From positions 16,886-80,885 of the forward strand of contig CALLLP010000019.1 in the NCBI GenBank assembly GCA_938008165.1: DNA of 64,000 bases. Reading direction: 5' to 3'. Numbering within the stretch: the stretch's first letter is position 1; each line of letters opens with the position of its first letter. The notes under the pieces are model-generated. The model did not search any database. It had not been told where the DNA came from and saw nothing but the letters and a program-made list of their open reading frames with translations. Position numbers and translations under genes: made by a program. Of the stretch, positions 26,980 through 35,197 are shown piece by piece. Source of the DNA: an uncultured Neomegalonema sp. Lineage in GTDB: Bacteria; Pseudomonadota; Alphaproteobacteria; Rhodobacterales; Rhodobacteraceae.

Positions 26980-27881
26980 AAGGCAGGCAATGCACGTTCC
27001 AGCACCGCCCGCAGGGATTCATGCTGCGGCGGCAGAAGCAACGCTTCGCCCAGAGTATCCAGCGGTTCGTCGGTCGCAAAACCCGGTTCGTCGGTCGCGA
27101 TCTCGAATAATATCCCCCCCGGCGTGCGAAAATAGATCGCCCAGAAATAGCTGCGATCAATGACCGGCGTCACGTTATACCCCGCCGCGATCAGCGCTTT
27201 GCGAACCGTCAGTTGCGCCTCCCGATCGGGCACGGCAAAGGCGATGTGATGCACGGACCCCGCCCCTTGGGTAGCGCGGGGCATATCTGGCCGCAGATCG
27301 AGATCGAGCACCGAGGCGCGCTTGCCCCTCACCCGATAGCGGGTGACGCTGCCCTGCGTGCCCTCTGGGACATAGCCCATCAGGCGCAGCAAGGCATCCA
27401 TTTCCTCCGCCTCGGCCACCCGCAGCGAGGCGGAGTGAAACCCGCGCGGGGCAAGGGCGGGGTCGAGGGTGCCGGACCATAACTGTCCGACCGCATTATC
27501 CGTCGCGACCAGAATGATCGCTTCGCCATCAGGCCCGGTCAGGTGCAGGCGGTCCTCGTCAAAGAGCGTATCGCGCCGCGCCCCCCGATACTGGCGCGCC
27601 CATTCCGCCAAGGCCGTCTCAGGCACCGCATAGGCGATATGCCCCACCTCCCCCACGCCCCGCCGGGCGCGGCTAATATCGGGAAAGGGAAAATACGTCA
27701 TGACCGTACCGGGCGTGCCCACCCGGTCGGCATAATAGAGGTGATACACCTCCGGCGCGTCGAAATTCACCGTCTTCTTGACCCGCCGCTGACCCAGCGA
27801 TTGGGTGAAGAACGTATTATTCGCCACCGCATCGCTCGCCATGGCGGTAATATGATGAATACCCGTGATATGCTCGATCAT
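26976..27881 (-). CDS. Ring-cleaving dioxygenase-type VOC protein (MhqO/LinE-like)
   Basis: A 301-residue protein made of two vicinal-oxygen-chelate modules. Metal ligands are visible as His in ITGIHHITAM (module 1), His in SVHHIAFAV (module 2) and Glu in GILFEIATDEPG. The sequence matches the family that opens hydroquinone-type rings (MhqO, LinE, PcpA). The ATG at 27881 has GGATAGAG upstream. The longer frame to 27911 runs back into the preceding gene. It lies 5 bases after the DUF3291-like gene and overlaps the phosphoesterase gene, so all three form one unit. A quinone-detoxifying role is plausible. Confidence 0.87.
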   Translation of the reverse strand: MIEHITGIHHITAMASDAVANNTFFTQSLGQRRVKKTVNFDAPEVYHLYYADRVGTPGTVMTYFPFPDISRARRGVGEVGHIAYAVPETALAEWARQYRGARRDTLFDEDRLHLTGPDGEAIILVATDNAVGQLWSGTLDPALAPRGFHSASLRVAEAEEMDALLRLMGYVPEGTQGSVTRYRVRGKRASVLDLDLRPDMPRATQGAGSVHHIAFAVPDREAQLTVRKALIAAGYNVTPVIDRSYFWAIYFRTPGGILFEIATDEPGFATDEPLDTLGEALLLPPQHESLRAVLERALPAL

Positions 27882-27886
27882 TGACT

Positions 27887-28135
27887 CTATCCGCAGCGTT
27901 TCGCCTGCCACAGCTTTATGTGCAGCAAATGGGACCAGCCGAAGGCGAATTCCGTATCGCCATGGGCGCCGAGATGGTCGAGGCGCTCTTTCGCCTCGTC
28001 CTTATGTATCCAGATGACCCCCGACATCCGCTGCGCCAGACCCTCGATACGATCGAGAGTACTCATGAGATCAGCAATCTGCGGAGCGTCAAGCGGCAGT
28101 TTCGGAACCGCAATATTCAGGTCAGCAAGCGGCAT
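27887..28135 (-). pseudogene. Shortened DUF3291-like gene (internal deletion remnant)
   Basis: An 82-residue reading frame with GAGAGG before the ATG. The first 40 residues (LADLNIAVPKLPLDAP... LDRIEGLAQRMSGVIW) match the start of DUF3291 proteins, and the last 30 (EAKERLDHLGAHGDTEFAF) resemble the end of that family. The middle, normally some 60-70 residues including the catalytic-like core strand region, is missing. The two ends are joined in frame. It could be a pseudogene or a real mini-protein. Codon use still looks native, and translation would end 5 bases before the dioxygenase start, so it may serve as a coupling leader. Confidence 0.55.
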
Positions 28136-28208
28136 GGGGGGGCCTCTCAGGGGGCGGGGATCGCCCGTGCAGTCTATCAACCGCACCGCGAACCGTGAAG
28201 CCCGTCGC

Positions 28209-28358
28209 TCAATTGCGCTCGAATGTCGTTTGCAAGTCGGCCCCATTGGCAAAGCGCGCGTGAAGCGGCTGCGGGCCGGTCGGGTTGAAAACGCTGCTGA
28301 TCGTCAGCGCGGTATCGGCCACAAACACGAGAACAGACACAAGCAAACGCGTAAACAT
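28209..28358 (-). CDS. Predicted 49-residue small exported or membrane protein
   Basis: A short frame beginning FTRLLVSVLVFVADTAL, a signal-like or anchor segment, then a polar tail ending QTTFERN. Support: a GGGG ribosome site about 12 bases upstream, an extended -10 promoter (TGG-TACAAT, 28394-28386) giving a short leader, and GC-rich third positions like neighbouring genes. It is the likely first gene of the leftward unit with the DUF3291 remnant and the dioxygenase. I recognise no family. Confidence 0.45.
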   Translation of the reverse strand: MFTRLLVSVLVFVADTALTISSVFNPTGPQPLHARFANGADLQTTFERN

Positions 28359-28385
28359 GGTTACAAATCCCCTTTCCGAAGGAAA

Positions 28386-28394
28386 ATTGTACCA
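28386..28394 (-). promoter_or_regulatory. Extended -10 promoter of the leftward small-gene unit
   Basis: On the minus strand TGG directly precedes TACAAT, an extended -10 element. Transcription would start near 28378, about 20 bases before the small ORF. No good -35 box is visible. Confidence 0.4.
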
Positions 28395-28409
28395 TAGAGA
28401 ACCATGTCA

Positions 28410-28457
28410 GGCGAGCCTTAGAGTGCTCGCCGGTCACGTCAGGACATCCCTTGTCCT
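28410..28457. other. Two tandem perfect hairpins
   Basis: GGCGAGC/GCTCGCC (28410-28431, 8-base loop) and AGGACA/TGTCCT (28441-28457, 5-base loop) lie between the end of the glycerate kinase gene and the small gene. They lack T tracts. They may end the glycerate kinase transcript. Confidence 0.45.
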
Positions 28458-28481
28458 CACACGGCGCCAGAAGCCATACTG

Positions 28482-28491
28482 TGTATATACA
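28482..28491. promoter_or_regulatory. TGTATATACA palindrome
   Basis: A perfect 10-base palindrome inside the longer TGTGTATATACATA. The form (GT-TATA-AC) is that expected for a GntR-type regulator. It lies about 120 bases upstream of the small gene start. Confidence 0.35.
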
Positions 28492-28532
28492 TAAGGGCGC
28501 CCCGTTATGGGCCAGCGGCAGCGCGTTTCGGA

Positions 28533-29813
28533 CTATTTGACATTTTCGACAAGGATCGCCCTGAAGTCATTGACATTCGTGAGCGTCGGGCCGGTAACGA
28601 TGCGGTCATCGAGACGCTCGAAGAAGGTGTGTCCGTCATTGGCGGCCAGCATCGCGCGTGGATCGAGACCCGCGCGCCGCGCCCGGTGCAGGGTACTCGG
28701 ATCGACAACCGCCCCGGCCACCTCCTCCGCGCCATCCACACCATCGGTATCGCAGGCGATGGCGTGAATGCCCGGCGTCTCGCCCAGTGCCTCCTCAAGC
28801 GCGAGGGAGAGCGCAAGGGCAAACTCGACATTACGGCCGCCCCGCCCCTCGCCCCGCACGGTCACCGTCGTCTCCCCGCCCGAAATCAGGACGCAAGGGC
28901 AGGGCAGCGGCTGACCGTGGCGGCGGGTCTGGGCGGCGATGCCCGCCATGACCTTTGCCACCTCACGCGATTCGCCCTCGATGGCATCGCCGAGGATGAG
29001 CGGGGTCACGCCCGCATCCCGCGCGACCTGCGCCGCCGCCTCCAGCGATAATTGCGGGGCGGCGATGATGCGATTTTCGGTGCGGGCAAGGCGTGGATCG
29101 TCGATGCCGGGCGGTGGGTTGCCACCTGCAAGCTGCGCGCGCACCGAATCGGGGATGTCGATGCCATAGCGCTGCAACAAGGCCAGTGCATCCGCCGGGG
29201 TGCTCGTGGTGCCGACCGTGGGACCGGAGGCGATGGTGCCCGGATCGTCGCCCGGCACGTCCGAGATCATCAGCGACAGAACCCGCGCCGGAAACGCCGC
29301 CGCCGCCAATCCACCGCCCTTGACCTCGCTCAGATGCTTGCGCACGGTGTTCATCTCGCCGATATGCGCGCCTGAGCGCAGCAGGGCGGTGTTGACCGCG
29401 CGTTTTTCCTCCAGCGTGATGCCCGCCGCCGGGGCCGTCAGCAACGCCGAACCGCCCCCCGAAATCAGCGCCAGCACCATATCATGCTGGGTCAGACCCG
29501 CCACCGCATCGAGAATATCGAGGGTCGCCATCTCTCCCGCCCGGTCGGGCACGGGATGGGCCGCCTCGATGATGCGGATACGCGCGCACGGGGCGGCATG
29601 GCCATAACGCGTGACGACAACCCCCTCCAGCGGCCCGGTCCAATGCGCCTCCACCGCCTGCGCCATCCGGGCGGATGCCTTGCCTGCGCCGATGACGACC
29701 AGACGCCCCGTCACATCGCGGGGCAGGTGGCGCGGCACGCAGCGCATCGGATCGGCGGCGGCCACCGCCGCATCGAACATCGCCGTCAACAGGGCGCGGG
29801 GTCTGTCATGCAT
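28533..29813 (-). CDS. Glycerate 2-kinase (MOFRL family)
   Basis: A 426-residue glycerate kinase of the GckA/TtuD type, which phosphorylates D-glycerate to 2-phosphoglycerate. It has the N-terminal DUF4147 domain (VIGAGKASARMAQAVE; ISGGGSALLTAPA; NTVRKHLSEVKGGGLA) and the C-terminal MOFRL domain (LISGGETTVTVRGEGRGGRN ... DTDGVDG; LANDGHTFFERL). The ATG at 29813 has a strong GGAGGGA site; the longer frame to 29894 does not. Older annotation often calls such proteins hydroxypyruvate reductase. It is divergent from the polyol operon, which produces sugar-derived C3 units, so shared control is possible. Confidence 0.9.
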   Translation of the reverse strand: MHDRPRALLTAMFDAAVAAADPMRCVPRHLPRDVTGRLVVIGAGKASARMAQAVEAHWTGPLEGVVVTRYGHAAPCARIRIIEAAHPVPDRAGEMATLDILDAVAGLTQHDMVLALISGGGSALLTAPAAGITLEEKRAVNTALLRSGAHIGEMNTVRKHLSEVKGGGLAAAAFPARVLSLMISDVPGDDPGTIASGPTVGTTSTPADALALLQRYGIDIPDSVRAQLAGGNPPPGIDDPRLARTENRIIAAPQLSLEAAAQVARDAGVTPLILGDAIEGESREVAKVMAGIAAQTRRHGQPLPCPCVLISGGETTVTVRGEGRGGRNVEFALALSLALEEALGETPGIHAIACDTDGVDGAEEVAGAVVDPSTLHRARRAGLDPRAMLAANDGHTFFERLDDRIVTGPTLTNVNDFRAILVENVK

Positions 29814-29899
29814 CGGGTCCCTCCGTCGCGGGCATGGGGCGGATAGGGCTACCGCACCCCAAGGAATACGGATCCAAACTGACCCGAAATCCATCGAAA

Positions 29900-29914
29900 G
29901 TAAAAGCGTTACAC
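29900..29914. promoter_or_regulatory. LacI-like imperfect operator in the divergent region
   Basis: GTAAAAGCGTTACAC is an imperfect inverted repeat (GTAA...TTAC) similar to the TGTAAnCGnTTACA pattern of LacI-family sites. It lies between the glycerate kinase and fructokinase genes. No LacI-type regulator is encoded nearby. Confidence 0.3.
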
Positions 29915-30058
29915 GACCGGACTATACTAAGTTTGGTTTTAATTGAGCGCCGGATGTACTAGAAATCGAATCATAAATTGAGACCGATCCGCTCACCGAA
30001 AGGCATCCATGCGCATTCCATTCGCCCGCCACGCCCGCCAAGGTTGTCTTAACACCTG

Positions 30059-30982
30059 ATGTTTCTCGTTTGTGGTGAAGCCTTATACGATCTGTTCGCA
30101 TCGGGGGACTCCGATGGCTCCGATATCGGCTTCGATGGACGGATCGGCGGGTCACCGATGAATGTCGCCATCGGCATGGCCCGGTTGCAAGTGCCCACGG
30201 CCTTGCTGACGGGCATCTCGACCGACCTGCTCGGCTCGCGTATTCTGGCCGCACTCCTGCGTGAAGGCGTCGATACCCGCTATATCACGCGCAGCGGGCG
30301 ACCCACGACCCTCAGCCTTGTGGGGCTTGATGGCGCGGGGCAGCCATCCTACGCGTTCTACGGCAATGGCTCGGCGGATTGTAGCCTGACGGAGCATGAT
30401 CTGCCTGTGCTGGACAGGACGGTCAAAGGGCTGCATTTCGGCTCCTATGCCATCGCGGTCGAGCCGGTCGCGACGGCTCTTGCTGCTCTGGCCCAGCGCG
30501 AGTCGTCGCGCTTCATCTCGCTCGATCCCAATGTGCGCATTACGGTCGAACCGCGCCTGAATACATGGCGACGGCGGATCAATGCGATGCGCAAGCGGGC
30601 CACGCTGATCAAGGTCAGCGATGAAGATCTTGCGCTCCTCTACCCCGATACCGACCCCCTCGAAACGGCCAGAGACTGGGCGCAGAGCGGGCCATCCATG
30701 GTGGTTCTGACGCGCGGGGGCGACGATGTAATCGCCTATCGCGGCACAGACGAGATCCGCGTGACCCCGCCCCGAGTCGAGATCGTCGATACCGTTGGGG
30801 CGGGCGATGCCTTTCAGGCGTCTTTGCTTGCATCCCTCGCGGCAAAACGCGATCCGGGGGACTTTCTGCGCGAGTCAGACAGGGATATACTACAGGAAAT
30901 TCTGGCGCGGGCGGCGCGGGCGGCGGCCATCGTCTGCTCGCGGCGAGGGGCAAACCCGCCCCATCTCGAAGATCTCGAATAA
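30059..30982 (+). CDS. mtlZ: PfkB-family sugar kinase (fructokinase)
   Basis: A 307-residue ribokinase-fold kinase. GGSPMNVAIGMARL is the first PfkB signature region and DTVGAGDAFQASLLA carries the catalytic Asp and anion hole. In Rhodobacter-type smo operons a fructokinase (MtlZ) phosphorylates the fructose made by polyol dehydrogenase, and the location just before the transporter genes supports this. The start MFLVCGEALYDL is family-like, although its ribosome site is weak. It is the first gene of the rightward polyol operon, 35 bases before the binding-protein gene. Confidence 0.87.
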   Translation: MFLVCGEALYDLFASGDSDGSDIGFDGRIGGSPMNVAIGMARLQVPTALLTGISTDLLGSRILAALLREGVDTRYITRSGRPTTLSLVGLDGAGQPSYAFYGNGSADCSLTEHDLPVLDRTVKGLHFGSYAIAVEPVATALAALAQRESSRFISLDPNVRITVEPRLNTWRRRINAMRKRATLIKVSDEDLALLYPDTDPLETARDWAQSGPSMVVLTRGGDDVIAYRGTDEIRVTPPRVEIVDTVGAGDAFQASLLASLAAKRDPGDFLRESDRDILQEILARAARAAAIVCSRRGANPPHLEDLE

Positions 30983-31017
30983 TCAAGACGACCATAAAAT
31001 CCTTGGGAGGATACAGC

Positions 31018-32334
31018 GTGAACAAGACGATCAAGACCCTGTTGGGAGCGACGATGCTCGTGGCAACCGGCACCGGCGCCTATGCCGCCGACACCACCCT
31101 GACGATTGCCACCGTGAATAACGGCGACATGATCCGCATGCAGGGACTGACAGAGGATTTCACCAAGGCCAATCCCGGCATTGCGCTGGAATGGGTTACC
31201 TTGGAAGAAAACGTCCTGCGCCAGCGCGTCACGCAGGATGTGGCCACCAAGGGCGGTCAGTTCGACATCATGACCATCGGCACCTACGAGGTTCCGATCT
31301 GGGGCAAGCAAGGCTGGCTCGTCTCGCTGAACGACCTGCCCAAAAGCTATGATGTAGATGACCTGTTGCCCGCGATCCGGGGCGGCCTGACGGTCGATGG
31401 AGAGCTGTATGCCGCGCCGTTCTATGGCGAATCCTCCATGGTCATGTACCGCAAGGATCTGATGGAAAAAGCCGGGATGGAAATGCCCGAAGCGCCCAGC
31501 TGGCACGCCATCCGCCGCGCCGCCGCCCTCATGACCGACAAGGATGAAGGCATCTATGGCATTTGCCTGCGCGGCAAGGCGGGCTGGGGCGAAAACATGG
31601 CGTTCCTGACCGCCACCGCCAATTCCTTCGGCGCACGCTGGTTTGACGAGGACTGGAACCCGCAATTCGATTCACCCGAATGGAAGGAAGCGCTGACCTT
31701 CTATATCGACATGATGAATGCCTATGGTCCTCCGGGGGCATCCTCGAACGGATTCAACGAGAACCTCGCGCTGTTCCAGCAGGGCAAATGCGGCATGTGG
31801 ATCGACGCCACCGTCGCCGCCTCCTTCGTGACGAACCCCGATGACAGCACGGTCGCCGACAAGGTCGGCTTTGCGCTGGCGCCCGATAACGGCCTCGGCA
31901 AGCGCGGCAACTGGCTCTGGGCGTGGTCGCTGGCCATTCCGGCGGGCACCGATGACGAGGATGCCGCGAAGAAATTCGTCGCCTGGGCAACCTCGAAGGA
32001 CTACCTCGCGCTCGTCGCCGAAAACGAAGGCTGGGCCAATGTGCCTCCCGGCACGCGCACCTCGCTATATGAAAACGAGGAATACGCGAAGGTTCCCTTC
32101 GCGAAAATGACTCTCGACAGCATCAACTCGGCGGACCCGACCGCCCCGACCGTCGATCCGGTGCCCTATACCGGCGTTCAGTTTGTCGCGATCCCCGAAT
32201 TTCAGGGCATCGCCACGGCGGTGGGTCAGCAGTTCTCGGCGGCTCTGGCCGGAACGACGGATGTGGATACGGCGCTGGCCAATGCGCAATCCCTCGCCAC
32301 GCGTGAAATGAAGCGCGGCGGCTATCTGAAGTAA
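31018..32334 (+). CDS. smoE: Polyol (sorbitol/mannitol) ABC transporter substrate-binding protein
   Basis: A 438-residue periplasmic binding protein of the family 1 extracellular solute-binding group. The N-terminus has a signal peptide (Lys-rich start, hydrophobic core, cleavage after AYA near residue 24). Features such as YEVPIWGKQGWLVSLNDL, YAAPFYGESSMVMYRKDLM and GKCGMWIDATVAASFV fit SmoE/MtlE proteins for sorbitol or mannitol. The start is GTG at 31018, preceded by GGGAGGA. The upstream TTG sits on the ribosome site itself. A perfect 12-bp stem-loop follows the stop codon. Confidence 0.9.
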   Translation: MNKTIKTLLGATMLVATGTGAYAADTTLTIATVNNGDMIRMQGLTEDFTKANPGIALEWVTLEENVLRQRVTQDVATKGGQFDIMTIGTYEVPIWGKQGWLVSLNDLPKSYDVDDLLPAIRGGLTVDGELYAAPFYGESSMVMYRKDLMEKAGMEMPEAPSWHAIRRAAALMTDKDEGIYGICLRGKAGWGENMAFLTATANSFGARWFDEDWNPQFDSPEWKEALTFYIDMMNAYGPPGASSNGFNENLALFQQGKCGMWIDATVAASFVTNPDDSTVADKVGFALAPDNGLGKRGNWLWAWSLAIPAGTDDEDAAKKFVAWATSKDYLALVAENEGWANVPPGTRTSLYENEEYAKVPFAKMTLDSINSADPTAPTVDPVPYTGVQFVAIPEFQGIATAVGQQFSAALAGTTDVDTALANAQSLATREMKRGGYLK

Positions 32335-32343
32335 TCGCGTCCT

Positions 32344-32375
32344 CCCTGCCCCGCCTGTCATATGGCGGGGCAGGG
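32344..32375 (+). other. Perfect 12-bp stem-loop between binding-protein and permease genes
   Basis: CCCTGCCCCGCC (32344-32355) pairs fully with GGCGGGGCAGGG (32364-32375) over an 8-base loop, without a T tract. In ABC operons such structures protect or process the mRNA so that binding protein is made in excess over permease. Confidence 0.75.
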
Positions 32376-32402
32376 AACACGGTCTGAAAAGGAGCGTCCC
32401 CC

Positions 32403-33275
32403 ATGGCGACGAAAGCCTCGCGCACCGCCGCCCGCGCCATGATGTCGCCCTCGGTGATCCTGTTGCTGGGGTGGATGCTCATTCCCCTTGCCCTGACGCT
32501 CTATTTCTCGTTCCTGCGCTACAATCTGCTGATGCCGGGCGGCAATCCGTTCGTCGGGCTTGAGAATTACGAGTATTTCTTCACCGACCCGGCCTTTCAA
32601 ACAGCGGTCGTCAATACGCTGTTACTGGTTGGCGGAGTGCTGGTCGTAACGGTCGTGGGCGGTATTTTGCTGGCCCTGTTGCTGGATCAAGCGATGTGGG
32701 GACAGGGGATCGTCCGCATCCTCGTCATCGCACCGTTCTTCGTGATGCCGACCGTCTCCGCGCTGGTATGGAAGAACATGTTCATGAATCCGGTGAACGG
32801 TCTGTTCGCCTATCTGGCCCAATCCGTCGGGCTGGAGCCATTTGACTTTCTGGCCCATGCCCCCCTTGCCTCGATCATCGGCATCGTCAGTTGGCAATGG
32901 CTGCCCTTCGCGACATTGATCCTGCTAACCGCCCTGCAATCGCTGGATAGCGAACAACTCGAAGCGGCCGAAATGGATGGTGCCGGACCGTTTGCGCGGT
33001 TTCGGTTCATGGTGCTGCCGCATATGGCGCGGGCCATCACGGTCGTGATTCTGATCGAGACGATCTTCCTGTTATCGATCTTCGCGGAGATCCTCGTCAC
33101 CACGAATGGCGGGCCGGGCAATGCCTCGACGAACCTGACCTATCTGATCTACGCTCAATCGCTGTTGCAATTCGATGTCGGGCTTGGCTCGGCGGGTGGC
33201 GTCTTTGCCATCATCCTCGCCAATATCGTTGCGATCTTCCTGATGAGGATGATCGGCAGAAATCTGGACGCCTGA
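32403..33275 (+). CDS. smoF: Polyol ABC transporter permease
   Basis: A 290-residue MalF-type inner-membrane permease with six hydrophobic helices. The EAA loop motif that docks the ATPase reads EAAEMDGAGPFARFRFMVLPHM (core EAAEMDGAG) near residue 190. It follows smoE after 68 bases that contain the stem-loop, with GGAGCG before the ATG, and precedes smoG by 3 bases. Confidence 0.92.
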   Translation: MATKASRTAARAMMSPSVILLLGWMLIPLALTLYFSFLRYNLLMPGGNPFVGLENYEYFFTDPAFQTAVVNTLLLVGGVLVVTVVGGILLALLLDQAMWGQGIVRILVIAPFFVMPTVSALVWKNMFMNPVNGLFAYLAQSVGLEPFDFLAHAPLASIIGIVSWQWLPFATLILLTALQSLDSEQLEAAEMDGAGPFARFRFMVLPHMARAITVVILIETIFLLSIFAEILVTTNGGPGNASTNLTYLIYAQSLLQFDVGLGSAGGVFAIILANIVAIFLMRMIGRNLDA

Positions 33276-33278
33276 CCC

Positions 33279-34109
33279 ATGGCCCGCGCAATCTCGACAC
33301 ATCGCAAGGCGCTGAACACGGCAATCGCATGGTTGATCGCGGCGATGATCTTCTTCCCGATCCTGTGGACTGTTCTGACCAGCTTCAAGACCGAGGCGCA
33401 GGCGATTGCCGATCCGCCACTGTTCTTCGGCTTTGACTGGACGCTGGAAAATTATACCACCGTGCAGGACCGCTCGAATTACTTCCGGCATTTCTGGAAT
33501 TCGGTGGTGATCTCGGTCGGCTCGACCCTGCTGGGCCTTGCGCTTGCGGTGCCTGCGGCCTGGTCGATGGCCTTCGTGCCGTCGAAGCATACGAAAAACA
33601 TCCTGATGTGGATGCTGTCGACCAAGATGCTGCCCCCCGTGGGCGTACTGGTGCCGATCTATCTGATTTTTCGGGATTGGGGGCTGCTCGATACGCAAAT
33701 CGGGCTGGTGATCGTGCTGACGCTGATCAACCTGCCGATCATCGTCTGGATGCTCTACACGTATTTCAAGGAAATCCCCGGCGAAATCCTCGAAGCGGCG
33801 CGGATGGACGGAGCCTCGCTGAAATCCGAGGTCCTGTATGTCCTGTTGCCGATGGCGGTGCCGGGGATCGCCTCGACGATGCTGCTCAACATCATCCTCG
33901 CGTGGAACGAGGCGTTCTGGACCCTGAACCTGACCGCCGCAAAGGCCGCGCCGCTGACGGCCTTCATTGCCAGTTATTCCAGTCCCGAAGGGCTGTTCTA
34001 CGCCAAATTGAGCGCCGCCTCGACCATGGCGATTGCACCGATCCTGATCATGGGTTGGTTCAGCCAAAAACAACTCGTGCGCGGGCTGACCTTCGGCGCG
34101 GTGAAATAG
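33279..34109 (+). CDS. smoG: Polyol ABC transporter permease, second subunit
   Basis: A 276-residue MalG-type permease with six helices. The EAA motif ([16 protein letters not shown]) is near residue 170, and the C-terminus ends [12 protein letters not shown] as usual for this family. It pairs with the SmoF subunit encoded 3 bases upstream. Confidence 0.92.
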   Translation: MARAISTHRKALNTAIAWLIAAMIFFPILWTVLTSFKTEAQAIADPPLFFGFDWTLENYTTVQDRSNYFRHFWNSVVISVGSTLLGLALAVPAAWSMAFVPSKHTKNILMWMLSTKMLPPVGVLVPIYLIFRDWGLLDTQIGLVIVLTLINLPIIVWMLYTYFKEIPGEILEAARMDGASLKSEVLYVLLPMAVPGIASTMLLNIILAWNEAFWTLNLTAAKAAPLTAFIASYSSPEGLFYAKLSAASTMAIAPILIMGWFSQKQLVRGLTFGAVK

Positions 34110-34119
34110 GGAGACGGGC

Positions 34120-35124
34120 ATGGGTGCGATTACCCTCGAAAAAGTCACCAAGAGTTTTGGTGATGTGGATGTGATCCATCCCCTCGACCTGCGTATCGAG
34201 GATGGCGAATTCGTCGTTTTCGTCGGGCCGTCGGGCTGTGGAAAATCGACCCTGCTGCGCCTGATCGCGGGGCTGGAGGATACCAGTTCGGGCCGCATCG
34301 TGATCGACGGGGCGGACGCGACCGACGTGCCCCCCGCCAAGCGCGGCCTCGCGATGGTGTTTCAGTCCTATGCCCTTTATCCGCATATGACGGTTCGCAA
34401 GAACATCGCCTTTCCGATGCGGATGGCGGGTCTCGACAAGGCCGAACAGAACCGCCGGATCGAAGCGGCGGCGGCGGCGCTGAACCTGACCGACTATCTC
34501 GACCGCCGCCCCGGCCAGCTTTCGGGTGGACAGCGCCAGCGCGTCGCCATCGGGCGGGCCATCGTGCGCGAACCGGCGGCGTTCCTGTTCGACGAACCGC
34601 TCTCGAATCTCGATGCCGCCCTGCGCGTCGGGATGCGGCTGGAAATCAGCGAGCTGCATACCCGGCTCAAGACCACGATGGTCTATGTCACCCATGACCA
34701 AGTCGAAGCGATGACCATGGCCGACAAGATTGTCGTCCTGAGCGCGGGTCGGATCGAGCAGGTCGGCTCACCCCTCGATCTCTATCGCGAGCCACGAAAC
34801 CTGTTCGTCGCGGGTTTCATCGGATCGCCGAAGATGAACCTTCTGACCGGCGCAGCGGCAGCAGAGCGCGGAGCCACCACCATCGGCATCCGCCCCGAGC
34901 ATATCGCCGCCTCGCCCGATACGGGGCCTTGGCGCGGCATTGTCGGCGTGTCCGAGCATCTGGGATCGGATACTTTTTTCCATGTGCGGATCGAGGGGCG
35001 CGACGAGCCGATCACCGTGCGCGCGGATGGCGAGGTCTCGCTGCACCATGGCGATACGATCTATCTGACCCCCGACGAAAACCGCATCCATCGCTTTGGC
35101 CCGGACGGGCTGCGCCTCGCATGA
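34120..35124 (+). CDS. smoK: Polyol ABC transporter ATP-binding protein
   Basis: A 334-residue MalK-type ATPase: Walker [14 protein letters not shown], signature [14 protein letters not shown], Walker [13 protein letters not shown], switch His in [11 protein letters not shown], then a TOBE regulatory domain (about 235-334). It powers the SmoEFG importer. GGGAGA precedes the ATG. Confidence 0.93.
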   Translation: MGAITLEKVTKSFGDVDVIHPLDLRIEDGEFVVFVGPSGCGKSTLLRLIAGLEDTSSGRIVIDGADATDVPPAKRGLAMVFQSYALYPHMTVRKNIAFPMRMAGLDKAEQNRRIEAAAAALNLTDYLDRRPGQLSGGQRQRVAIGRAIVREPAAFLFDEPLSNLDAALRVGMRLEISELHTRLKTTMVYVTHDQVEAMTMADKIVVLSAGRIEQVGSPLDLYREPRNLFVAGFIGSPKMNLLTGAAAAERGATTIGIRPEHIAASPDTGPWRGIVGVSEHLGSDTFFHVRIEGRDEPITVRADGEVSLHHGDTIYLTPDENRIHRFGPDGLRLA

Positions 35125-35197
35125 CCGGGCGGGGTGGGTCCTTAGCCCCGATCGATAGGCGGTCGGAATCAGCAATCGGCGGAAACTGGATGAACGG

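Noticed and set aside
28177..28437. 86-codon minus-strand frame
   Set aside because: It overlaps the better-supported 49-codon frame in another phase and lacks a ribosome site.
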